This document shows positions 17,630 through 24,507 of a stretch of DNA of 64,000 bases, piece by piece. The position numbers were made by a program, and so were the translations under genes. Every line of letters starts with the position of its first letter. The first letter of the stretch is position 1. Below the pieces are notes generated by a model that made no database searches, had not been told where the DNA came from, and was given only the letters and a program-made list of their open reading frames with translations. This DNA is from Cereibacter ovatus (GTDB lineage: Bacteria > Pseudomonadota > Alphaproteobacteria > Rhodobacterales > Rhodobacteraceae): NCBI RefSeq assembly GCF_900207575.1, contig NZ_OAOQ01000002.1, positions 50,488 through 114,487 on the forward strand, read 5' to 3'.

Positions 17630-18607
17630 TCAGCCGAACCCGATCAGGATCCCAGCCGCCAGCACCAGCCCGCCGCCCAGAACGACCTGAAGTGCCGCGC
17701 GCAGGAAGGGCGTCTCCATGAAGCGGTTCTGGATCCAGGCGATGGCCCACAGTTCCACGAACACCACGGCAATGGCGATGGCCGTGGCGATGCCGAAGCT
17801 CGGGATCAGATAGGGCAGGGCATGGCCCATCCCCCCGGCCGTCGTCATCACCCCCGAGGCGATCCCGCGCTTCCACGGCGATCCCCGGCCTGACATGACC
17901 CCGTCATCATGCGCGGCCTCGGTAAAGCCCATCGAGATCCCGGCGCCGACCGATGCCGCCAGCCCGACCTGGAACGTCGTCCAGGGATCTTGCGTGGCGA
18001 AGGCGGTGGCAAAGATCGGCGCCAGTGTCGAGACCGACCCATCCATCAGCCCCGCCAGCCCCGGCTGCACCCAGGTCAGGATGAACTGGCGCCGTTCGGT
18101 CTGATCCTCTTCGCTGCGGGTTTCGGCGCCCAGATGTTCGCCTGCAAGGGTCTTTGTCCGGTTCTCATGCCCGGCCTCGGCCGCGGCCAGATCGCCCAGC
18201 AGCTTGCGGGTCGCGGCATCTCCGACCTGTTTCGCCGCCTTCTCGTAGAAGCTGCGGGCTGCGTTCTCCATCTCCCAGGCTTCGGCGCGGATACGCTCGA
18301 TCGGCAGGGTTTCCAGCAGCCAGACCGGCTTGCGCGGCCGATAGCCCTCGACATGTTCGCGCCGGATCAAAGGGATCGTCTCGCCAAAGCGGTGGCGAAA
18401 GATGTCGATCAGGCGTTGACGGTGGCCATCCTCTTCGGCGCCCATCGCCTCGAACAGCGCGGCCGAGCCGGGGTAGGCCGCCCGCAGCCGATCAGCATAG
18501 CTGCGATAGATCCGGGCGTCGTCCTCTTCGGACGAGATCGCCAGCGCAAGGATCTCGGCCTCGGTCAGATCCTTGAAGCGTCGGCGCGACGGGAAACCGG
18601 GAATCAT
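17630..18607 (-). CDS. mbfA: Membrane-bound ferritin / iron exporter MbfA (erythrin-VIT1)
   Basis: A 325-residue protein with an N-terminal ferritin-like helical domain (about 1-165; metal ligands in SSEEDDARIY, MGAEEDGHRQR and AAAEAGHENR) joined to a C-terminal VIT1/CCC1-type membrane domain of about five helices (GLMDGSVSTLAPIFA onwards). In Bradyrhizobium and Agrobacterium MbfA exports excess iron and protects against peroxide and acid stress, under control of Irr. ATG 18607 follows AAGGTGA. A promoter and a palindrome of the iron-control-element type lie directly upstream, supporting the same regulation here. Confidence 0.93.
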   Translation of the reverse strand: MIPGFPSRRRFKDLTEAEILALAISSEEDDARIYRSYADRLRAAYPGSAALFEAMGAEEDGHRQRLIDIFRHRFGETIPLIRREHVEGYRPRKPVWLLETLPIERIRAEAWEMENAARSFYEKAAKQVGDAATRKLLGDLAAAEAGHENRTKTLAGEHLGAETRSEEDQTERRQFILTWVQPGLAGLMDGSVSTLAPIFATAFATQDPWTTFQVGLAASVGAGISMGFTEAAHDDGVMSGRGSPWKRGIASGVMTTAGGMGHALPYLIPSFGIATAIAIAVVFVELWAIAWIQNRFMETPFLRAALQVVLGGGLVLAAGILIGFG

Positions 18608-18621
18608 GCGGTCACCTTTTT

Positions 18622-18634
18622 TGGAACGATTCCA
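18622..18634. promoter_or_regulatory. Putative iron control element (Irr operator) of mbfA
   Basis: TGGAA-CGA-TTCCA is a perfect palindrome matching the GAA-N3-TTC core of the iron control element bound by Irr (flanks differ from the TTTAGAA-N3-TTCTAAA consensus as I recall it). It touches the -10 box of the mbfA promoter and would cover the transcription start, the place expected for repression. Confidence 0.55.
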
Positions 18635-18661
18635 GGATAGCGCCCCGCCCCCTGCTGCCAA
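18634..18661 (-). promoter_or_regulatory. Putative mbfA promoter
   Basis: On the minus strand TTGGCA (18656-18661) and TATCCT (18634-18639) are separated by 16 bases, giving a sigma-70-type promoter with transcription starting inside the adjacent palindrome and about 20 bases before the mbfA ATG. Confidence 0.5.
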
Positions 18662-18671
18662 GGCGACAAAT

Positions 18672-18701
18672 TTGCCCAAACTGAACGGTTCGGTTTATAT
18701 A
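18672..18701 (+). promoter_or_regulatory. Promoter with embedded TetR-type operator
   Basis: TTGCCC (18672-18677) and TATATA (18696-18701) form a promoter with an 18-base spacer. Inside the spacer CTGAACGGTTCGG (18681-18693) is a near-perfect palindrome (CTGAAC / GTTCGG), and a further half-site GGTTCAG lies at 18725-18731. This layout suits repression by the TetR protein encoded downstream. Confidence 0.5.
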
Positions 18702-18772
18702 TGACTTGCCCAGATAAACGACTCGGTTCAGATTGGCGCGCGGCCCGGATGGCCCGGATGATGGAGGCAAGG

Positions 18773-18913
18773 ATGATGCGGTTGACCTTGACGGTCGCGA
18801 CGGTTCTGGCGCTTGGGCTGGCGGCGCCGGCGTTCAGCTATCCGTTCGATATTCCCCACCTGACCTGGCCCACGGGCCAGGATTGCACGGCTGGCACAAG
18901 TTGCCCGCGTTAG
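18773..18913 (+). CDS. Small secreted two-cysteine peptide
   Basis: A 46-residue product. GGAGG precedes ATG 18773, and the first 22 residues (MMRLTLTVATVLALGLAAPA then FS) form a clear signal peptide, leaving about 24 residues, YPFDIPHLTWPTGQDCTAGT plus SCPR, with two cysteines that could pair. The family is not recognised. It sits behind a promoter that carries a TetR-like operator and 60 bases before a TetR gene on the same strand, so an autoregulated peptide-tetR operon is likely. An upstream ATG at 18701 would add 24 residues but abolish the signal peptide and lacks a ribosome site. Confidence 0.6.
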   Translation: MMRLTLTVATVLALGLAAPAFSYPFDIPHLTWPTGQDCTAGTSCPR

Positions 18914-18973
18914 GGCGGCAGCGCCCTTGCCCCCCGTTCCGGCCGCCGTCTATGGTCGGCCCCAGGGGGGGCG

Positions 18974-19597
18974 ATGGACGCCGTGCAGCCAGGGATCCGC
19001 AAGGGACGCAAGTTCGACCAGGTGCTTGACGGCGCCCGGCGCGTCTTTCTGCGCGACGGGTTCGAAGGCGCCAGTGTCGATGACATCGCCCGCGAGGCCG
19101 GGGTCTCGAAAGCCACGCTTTACAGCTACTTCCCCGACAAGCGGCTGTTGTTTCTGGAAGTGGCCAAGGCCGAATGCGGCCGGCAGGCCGACGAGACCCT
19201 GGCCCTGATCACCCACGACCTGACCGTGCGCGAGGTGCTGACCATGGCGGCCGCGCGGATCGTGGGCTTTGCCCTGTCCGACTTCGGCATCCGCACATGG
19301 CGGATCTGCGTGGCCGAGGCCGACCGCTTTCCCGAACTGGGCCGCGAGTTCTATGACAGTGGCCCGGCGCTGGTCCGGCGGCGGATCGTCGACTATCTGG
19401 CCGAGGCTGTGGCACGCGGCGATCTTGTCATTGACGATCTGGGCCTTGCCGCCGACCAGTTCGCGGAACTGTGCAAGGCCGACATCTTCAACCGGATGGT
19501 ATTTGGCGTCGGCGGCCCTTCGGGCCCCGAGGCGCAAAGCAAGGTGGCCTTGGGCGCGGTCGAAATGTTCCTTGCCCGGTATGCGCCAGATCGCTAG
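18974..19597 (+). CDS. TetR/AcrR family transcriptional regulator
   Basis: A 207-residue regulator. The N-terminal TetR helix-turn-helix is clear: AARRVFLRDGFEGASVDDIA, then REAGVSKATLYSYFPDKR and LLFLEV (about 20-70). The remaining helical domain would bind an inducer; it shows no recognisable ligand signature, though IRTWRICVAEADRFPELG is typical of AcrR-like members. It follows a small secreted peptide gene and probably binds the palindrome in that gene's promoter. Its stop shares the four bases CTAG with the stop of the convergent NYN gene. Confidence 0.92.
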   Translation: MDAVQPGIRKGRKFDQVLDGARRVFLRDGFEGASVDDIAREAGVSKATLYSYFPDKRLLFLEVAKAECGRQADETLALITHDLTVREVLTMAAARIVGFALSDFGIRTWRICVAEADRFPELGREFYDSGPALVRRRIVDYLAEAVARGDLVIDDLGLAADQFAELCKADIFNRMVFGVGGPSGPEAQSKVALGAVEMFLARYAPDR

Positions 19598-20307
19598 GGG
19601 CGCAGCAAGGTGACGGTGCTGCCCTGCCCCTCGCCCTCGATCCGGTAAAGATCGGGGCGGGCCTTCAGATAGCTTCGCCACGTCGGCGCGCTGGTGGCCT
19701 TGCGATAGATCCCTTCCTCGCGAGGCATGACGATGCCAAGCGTCATCAGCGTGATCCGGGCCCTGGTGCCGCCATGCTTGCGGCAGACGCGATGGATCGC
19801 ATCGTCGATCTGGCCAAGCTGTGGGGCCTTGGCGATCGGGATCGGACGGGGGGTGTCTTTCGGCTCGGCCGAGGGCAGAACATGAAATTCCGAACACGCC
19901 AGCCGGAAATGGGCCGAGGTTTCGGCCCGCCCAGCCCCCAGAACCCAAAGGCCGACCGCACGCAGTCTGTGGGCAAGCGGCGCGAAGTCGCGGTCGGTGG
20001 ACAGGATGACGATCGCATTGACCACAGCGGCATGGGCGATATCCATCGCGTCGATCACCAGACGGATATCGGCCGAATTCTTCCCCGAGAGCCGATCCAG
20101 ATAGGTGATCTGGAACCGCGGATCCTTGTCCCAGCCGTTGGGGTTGCTGCGGTCGCAATAGGCCCGCAGGATGGTTGCCGCGCCCAGTTCCGCGATGCGT
20201 GGCATCAGGGCTTCGGCAGCGGTCGGGGTCACGTTCTCGCCATCGGCCAGCACGGCAACCGCACCAAGATCCGTGGGCCGTTTCGTTCCAAATCCACTTG
20301 AATACAC
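19594..20307 (-). CDS. NYN-domain protein with OST-HTH/LOTUS-like C-terminus
   Basis: A 237-residue protein. Residues about 15-145 are a NYN (PIN-like, LabA/DUF88) nuclease domain with the expected acidic residues in AVLADGENV, SADIRLVIDAMD and LSTDRDFAPLA. Residues about 165-237 resemble an OST-HTH RNA-binding winged helix (IDDAIHRVCRKHGG ... WRSYLKARPDLYRIEG). NYN domains cut or bind RNA; the pairing suggests an RNA-processing or silencing factor. The start appears to be GTG 20307 with AGGTGA eight bases upstream. It is a single-gene minus-strand unit, 69 bases after xth. Confidence 0.85.
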   Translation of the reverse strand: MYSSGFGTKRPTDLGAVAVLADGENVTPTAAEALMPRIAELGAATILRAYCDRSNPNGWDKDPRFQITYLDRLSGKNSADIRLVIDAMDIAHAAVVNAIVILSTDRDFAPLAHRLRAVGLWVLGAGRAETSAHFRLACSEFHVLPSAEPKDTPRPIPIAKAPQLGQIDDAIHRVCRKHGGTRARITLMTLGIVMPREEGIYRKATSAPTWRSYLKARPDLYRIEGEGQGSTVTLLRP

Positions 20308-20376
20308 TGAACCATCACCTGCAAATGCACGGTTCAGATTACAGCCAAAAGCGGCCCAGGAAAGGGGGCGCAGGGC

Positions 20377-21165
20377 CTATAGATCGAAGGTCGCGAAAAC
20401 CGGGGCGTGGTCCGACGGTTGGTCCCAGCCGCGGACCATGCGCAGGATACGGCTGGAATGGGCGGCGGTCGCGATGTCGGGCGTGGCCCAGATGTGATCC
20501 AGCCGGCGGCCCTTGTCGGCGGCATCCCAGTCGGGCGAGCGATAGGACCACCACGAATAAAGCTGCCCTGCGGGGATGTCCTTGCGGGTGATGTCGACCC
20601 AGCCGCCCGCGTCCATCAGCGCGTTCAGATGATCGACCTCGATCGGGGTGTGGCTGACGATCTTCAGCAGCGCCTTGTGGTTCCAGACGTCATCCTCGCG
20701 CGGGGCGATGTTCAGATCGCCCACCAGGATCGCCTTCTGCGGCGTCTCGGCCCGGCACCAGTCGCGCATCCGGGTCAGGTAATCCAGCTTCTGGCCGAAT
20801 TTCACGTTCAGCTCTCGGTCGGGGATGTCACCGCCGGCGGGCACATAGCAATTGTGGATCGTCACGCCGTTTTCCAGCCGCGCCGAGACATGGCGGGCAT
20901 GGCCCAGATCGGCGAAATCATGCCCCCCCGCATCCTCCAGCGGCCGTTTCGACAGGATCGCCACCCCGTTATAGCCCTTTTGCCCCCGCGCGACGCACCA
21001 GCCATATCCCAGTGCCTGAAACGTCTGAAGCGGGATCTTTTCGACCGGGCTTTTGCATTCCTGAAGGCACAGGATATCGGGCATCTCTTGTGTCAGCAGC
21101 CGCGAGACCAGCGCCTCGCGCAGGCGGACCGAGTTGATGTTCCAGGTGGCAAGGGTAAAGGTCAT
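20377..21165 (-). CDS. xth: Exodeoxyribonuclease III
   Basis: A 262-residue AP endonuclease and 3'-5' exonuclease of base-excision repair. The family motifs are complete: ATWNINSVR, the metal ligand in LCLQECK, YVPAGGD, VGDLNIAPREDD, GRRLDHIWAT and the final SDHAPVFATF. Length matches bacterial Xth (about 260). The ATG at 21165 was taken since MTFTLATWNINS is the usual N-terminus, although the frame runs further upstream. It lies downstream of the CenR-like regulator gene on the same strand but behind a strong terminator, so it probably has its own promoter. Confidence 0.96.
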   Translation of the reverse strand: MTFTLATWNINSVRLREALVSRLLTQEMPDILCLQECKSPVEKIPLQTFQALGYGWCVARGQKGYNGVAILSKRPLEDAGGHDFADLGHARHVSARLENGVTIHNCYVPAGGDIPDRELNVKFGQKLDYLTRMRDWCRAETPQKAILVGDLNIAPREDDVWNHKALLKIVSHTPIEVDHLNALMDAGGWVDITRKDIPAGQLYSWWSYRSPDWDAADKGRRLDHIWATPDIATAAHSSRILRMVRGWDQPSDHAPVFATFDL

Positions 21166-21268
21166 GGCGCGCTCCGGACTGCCGGCCCTGATTAGCCCCT
21201 TGCCCTGCTGCGGTCCACCATTGGCGACGCTTGTGCTGTCGCGGCAGACGTCGGGTCTTTGCCCTGCC

Positions 21269-21284
21269 ATTCACGAAGCGCGAA
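21269..21284. repeat. ATTCACGAAGCGCGAA repeat, copy 1
   Basis: A 16-base quasi-palindromic sequence identical to 46538-46553 and one base different from 53121-53136. Here it lies just beyond the T-run of the regulator's terminator. Confidence 0.6.
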
Positions 21285-21290
21285 AAAAAA

Positions 21291-21311
21291 GGCCGGGCAC
21301 AAGGCCCGGCC
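21291..21311 (-). terminator. Intrinsic terminator of the CenR-like gene
   Basis: On the minus strand GGCCGGGC, loop CTTGT, GCCCGGCC is followed by eight T residues. It ends the transcript of the regulator gene about 115 bases after its stop codon. Confidence 0.85.
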
Positions 21312-21425
21312 AGATCCAACAGGGAGGGTCCGTGTCATTCCCCCGACACGGAAGGGATCGCGTGTGGCGGGAAAACGATCCGCCTGAAATCATCTATAAC
21401 ATACACTCTGGGCATTAACTTGATC

Positions 21426-22112
21426 TCACGCAACAAGCCTGTATCCGCCGGATTCCGTGACCAGAAGTCGCGCATTGGACGGATCGGGCTCGATTTTCTG
21501 GCGCAACCTGTAGATGTGGGTCTCTAGCGTGTGGGTTGTGACACCTGCATTGTAGCCCCAGACTTCGTGGAGGAGCACATCCCGAGCCACAACATCCTGT
21601 GATGCGCGATAAAGAAACTTCAATATGTTGGTTTCTTTCTCGGTCAGGCGGATCTTCCTGTCCTTCTCGTCCACCAGCATCTTCTGCGCCGGGCGGAAGC
21701 TGTAGGGCCCAAGTTGAAACACCGCATCCTCTGATTGTTCATGCGCACGAAGTTGCGCCCTGATGCGCGCAAGCAACACCGGAAACTTGAAAGGCTTGGT
21801 CACATAGTCGTTCGCGCCCGCATCAAGGCCCAGGATCGTGTCGCTGTCCGAATCATGTCCGGTCAGCATCAGCACCGGACACTTCACCCCGGCCTTGCGC
21901 ATCAGGCGGCACAGCTCTCGTCCGTCGGTGTCTGGCAGGCCCACATCGAGGATGACCAGATCGTAAAGCGCGGCCTTGGCCTTCTCTATGCCCTCGGCGC
22001 CCGAGGCGGCCTCGAACACGTCGAAATCCTCGGTCATTACCAACTGTTCGCTCAGCGCCTCGCGCAGGTCGTCGTCGTCGTCCACCAGAAGGATCTTTTT
22101 CAGCGCGGCCAT
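21426..22112 (-). CDS. OmpR-family response regulator (CenR-like)
   Basis: A 228-residue regulator with a receiver (acidic LLVDDDDDLREAL, phospho-acceptor Asp in LVILDVGLPDTDG, Lys in YVTKPFKF) and an OmpR/PhoB winged helix. The linker to the DNA-binding domain is distinctive: DRKIRLTEKETNILKFLYRA and EVWGYNAGVTTHTLETHIYR. These match, from memory, the CenR regulators of Caulobacter and Rhodobacter, which control envelope and division genes and are essential; the name is therefore suggested, not proven. No kinase is adjacent. A GAAGGAG ribosome site precedes ATG 22112, and a terminator lies downstream. Confidence 0.9.
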   Translation of the reverse strand: MAALKKILLVDDDDDLREALSEQLVMTEDFDVFEAASGAEGIEKAKAALYDLVILDVGLPDTDGRELCRLMRKAGVKCPVLMLTGHDSDSDTILGLDAGANDYVTKPFKFPVLLARIRAQLRAHEQSEDAVFQLGPYSFRPAQKMLVDEKDRKIRLTEKETNILKFLYRASQDVVARDVLLHEVWGYNAGVTTHTLETHIYRLRQKIEPDPSNARLLVTESGGYRLVA

Positions 22113-22263
22113 CGGTTTTCTCCTTCGCTTTGACGATCACATGTGCGTGGTCGCGCGGTGAGGCAAGATTTGTGGCCAGACTCTCACGCGGTCGTGTCGC
22201 AATCGCCGGGATTGTTTCAATTTCCTTCAGGCGCGGCTAGGAAGGACGGGAAAGGATGCCCCC

Positions 22264-23352
22264 ATGCCGCTTGCCCCCACCATCGTCGAACGCCTGAACC
22301 GCGCGCGGGGCGACCTGCGGATGGGGGTGCCGGTGGTGCTGACCGATGCCGGGCGGGGCGTTCTGGCGGTGGCGGTCGAGGCGCTGGACCCCGCGCGACT
22401 GGCTGACCTGCGCGGGCTGGGGGTGGCCGAACTGGCGATCACCGCGCGCCGGGCCGAGACGCTGAAGGCCCGGGCCTATGACGGCGATCTGGCGCGGATC
22501 GAGGTGCCCGAAGCGGCGGGTGTCGACTGGCTGAAGGCGGTGGCCGACCCGGCCGATGACCTGCGGCTGCCGATGAAGGGGCCGCTGCGGTCGCTGCGTG
22601 GCGGGGGGGCGGCGCTGCATCGCGCGGCGCTGACGCTGGCCAAGTCGGCGCATCTGCTGCCCGCGGCACTGGTGGTTCCGGTGGCCGATCCGTTGCGCCT
22701 TGCGGCGGAACACGCGCTGACGCTGCTGCCGCTGGCCGAGGTCGCGCCGGAACTGTTGCGCGGATCGCCCCTGCATCCGGTGGTGTCGGCGCGGGTGCCC
22801 ATGGTCGCCTCGCAGGCGGGGCGGGTGCATGTGTTCCGCCCCGAGGACGGCGGCGAGGAACACTACGCCATCGAGATCGGCCGCCCCGACCGCGCACAGC
22901 CGGTGCTGGCGCGGCTTCATTCGGCCTGCTTCACCGGCGACGTGCTGGGCAGCCTGAAATGCGATTGCGGGCCACAGTTGCGGGCCGCGCTGGCGCGGAT
23001 GGGCGAAGAGGGCGCGGGTGTGCTGCTTTACCTGAATCAGGAAGGGCGGGGGATCGGGCTGGCGAACAAGATGCGGGCCTATTCCTTGCAGGATCAGGGA
23101 TTTGACACGGTCGAGGCCAACCATCGCCTTGGCTTTGAAGATGACGAGCGCGATTTCCGCATCGGTGCCGGCATCCTGCGGCAGATGGGGTTTTCGGCGG
23201 TGCGGCTGCTGACCAACAATCCGGCCAAGATCCGCATGATGGAGGCGAACGGCATCCGCGTCGCTGAACGTGTGCCGCTGCATGTCGGCCGGAATGCGAT
23301 CAACGAAGGGTATCTGGCGACCAAGGCCGCCAAATCGGGGCATCTGGCATGA
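22264..23352 (+). CDS. ribA: GTP cyclohydrolase II with N-terminal extension
   Basis: A 362-residue enzyme for the first step of riboflavin synthesis. The catalytic domain (about 175-362) shows [20 protein letters not shown] with the three zinc cysteines, [18 protein letters not shown], and the terminal [15 protein letters not shown]. The first 160 residues ([20 protein letters not shown] onward) resemble in layout a RibB half as in RibBA fusions, but the RibB catalytic residues are not evident, so it is probably a degenerate or structural domain (inference). Its stop overlaps the next gene as ATGA. Confidence 0.92.
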   Translation: MPLAPTIVERLNRARGDLRMGVPVVLTDAGRGVLAVAVEALDPARLADLRGLGVAELAITARRAETLKARAYDGDLARIEVPEAAGVDWLKAVADPADDLRLPMKGPLRSLRGGGAALHRAALTLAKSAHLLPAALVVPVADPLRLAAEHALTLLPLAEVAPELLRGSPLHPVVSARVPMVASQAGRVHVFRPEDGGEEHYAIEIGRPDRAQPVLARLHSACFTGDVLGSLKCDCGPQLRAALARMGEEGAGVLLYLNQEGRGIGLANKMRAYSLQDQGFDTVEANHRLGFEDDERDFRIGAGILRQMGFSAVRLLTNNPAKIRMMEANGIRVAERVPLHVGRNAINEGYLATKAAKSGHLA

Positions 23353-23843
23353 CGGATCTGGTGGTGAACCGCTGGGGCGCGCGGTTCATGGGGCGGCGGT
23401 TTCCCTGTTCGATCGGGCGCGGTGGCATCACCGATGCCAAACGCGAAGGCGACGGCGCGACCCCGCGCGGCGTCCATCGCATCGCGGGGCTGCTGTATCG
23501 CCCCGACCGGGTGGCGGCATCGGCGCTGCCGGATTGGGCGGTGCCTGTCTCGCCGTCGGATCTGTGGTCCGACGATCCGCGCGACCCCGATTACAACCTG
23601 ATGGTCCGGGCGCCGCATCGCTTTGGTCACGAACGGCTCAGCCGTCCCGATCCGCTGTATGACGTGATCCTGACGACCGACTGGAACTGGCCCGAGGCCG
23701 TGCCGGGGCGCGGCTCGGCCATCTTCATCCACACATGGCGCCGGCCGCGCTGGCCCACGGCGGGCTGTGTCGCCTTTTCGCGCGCGGATCTGGTGTGGAT
23801 CGTGAACCGGATCGATCCGCAAACCCGACTGGTGGTGACCTGA
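23349..23843 (+). CDS. YkuD-type (L,D-transpeptidase-like) protein
   Basis: A 164-residue protein of the COG3786 branch of YkuD-fold proteins. The catalytic neighbourhood is [20 protein letters not shown] with the histidine and the C-terminal cysteine expected for a thioacyl intermediate; the residue before the Gly-Cys is Ala, with Thr preceding where many relatives have Ser. The N-terminus ([20 protein letters not shown]) lacks a signal peptide, odd for a peptidoglycan transpeptidase, so it might be exported otherwise or act in the cytoplasm. It is translationally coupled to ribA through an ATGA overlap, with no evident functional link. Confidence 0.85.
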   Translation: MTDLVVNRWGARFMGRRFPCSIGRGGITDAKREGDGATPRGVHRIAGLLYRPDRVAASALPDWAVPVSPSDLWSDDPRDPDYNLMVRAPHRFGHERLSRPDPLYDVILTTDWNWPEAVPGRGSAIFIHTWRRPRWPTAGCVAFSRADLVWIVNRIDPQTRLVVT

Positions 23844-23847
23844 GCCG

Positions 23848-24507
23848 TCAGCCGCGCGGCGGATAGCTTCGCTCGCCAAAGATGGCCGAGCCTATGCGGA
23901 CATGGGTGGCCCCTGCGGCAATGGCGGCCTCGAAATCGCTGCTCATCCCCATCGACAGGCCGGCAAGCCCGTTCCGCGCCGCGATCCCGGCCAGTGCGGC
24001 GAAATGCGGGGTGCTGTCCTGATCTTCGGGCGGGATGCACATCAGGCCGCGCACCGGCAGATCCATCCCGCGGCACAGGCCGATGAAGGCATCGGCCTCG
24101 GACGGCAGGACGCCGGCCTTCTGCGGCTCGGCGCCGGTGTTCACCTGCACGAACAGATCGGGGCAGGCGCCTCGATCCTGTGCCAGCCGCGCCAGCCGTT
24201 CCGCCAGCGAGGGCCGGTCCAGTGTGTGGATCGCATCGAACAGCCCCACCGCCACCTTCGCCTTGTTGGTCTGAAGCGGGCCGATCATATGCACCTCGAC
24301 CGGGCCGAAGCGGTCGCGCAATCCGGGCCACTTGCCGGCCGCTTCCTGCACATAATTCTCGCCGAAGACCCGGTGGCCCTGTTCCAGCACCGCCACCACG
24401 CGGTCAAGCGGCTGCACCTTGGACACTGCGATCAGCCGGATGGCATCCGGCGCACGCCCCGCGGCGGCGCAGGCGCGGGCGATGCGGGCGCGGATCGTCT
24501 CAAGCAT
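23848..24507 (-). CDS. YggS family PLP-binding protein (PLPHP)
   Basis: A 219-residue single-domain alanine-racemase-fold protein that holds pyridoxal 5'-phosphate and keeps vitamin B6 and amino-acid pools balanced. The PLP lysine lies in LIAVSKVQPLD (about residue 30), with HRVFGENYVQEA, HMIGPLQTNKAK and LSMGMSSDFEAAI completing the phosphate site. It has the usual length. The start overlaps the 3' end of the TPR-sulfotransferase gene by eight bases, so both come from one minus-strand transcript. The gene is convergent with, and four bases from, the YkuD-type gene. Confidence 0.95.
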   Translation of the reverse strand: MLETIRARIARACAAAGRAPDAIRLIAVSKVQPLDRVVAVLEQGHRVFGENYVQEAAGKWPGLRDRFGPVEVHMIGPLQTNKAKVAVGLFDAIHTLDRPSLAERLARLAQDRGACPDLFVQVNTGAEPQKAGVLPSEADAFIGLCRGMDLPVRGLMCIPPEDQDSTPHFAALAGIAARNGLAGLSMGMSSDFEAAIAAGATHVRIGSAIFGERSYPPRG

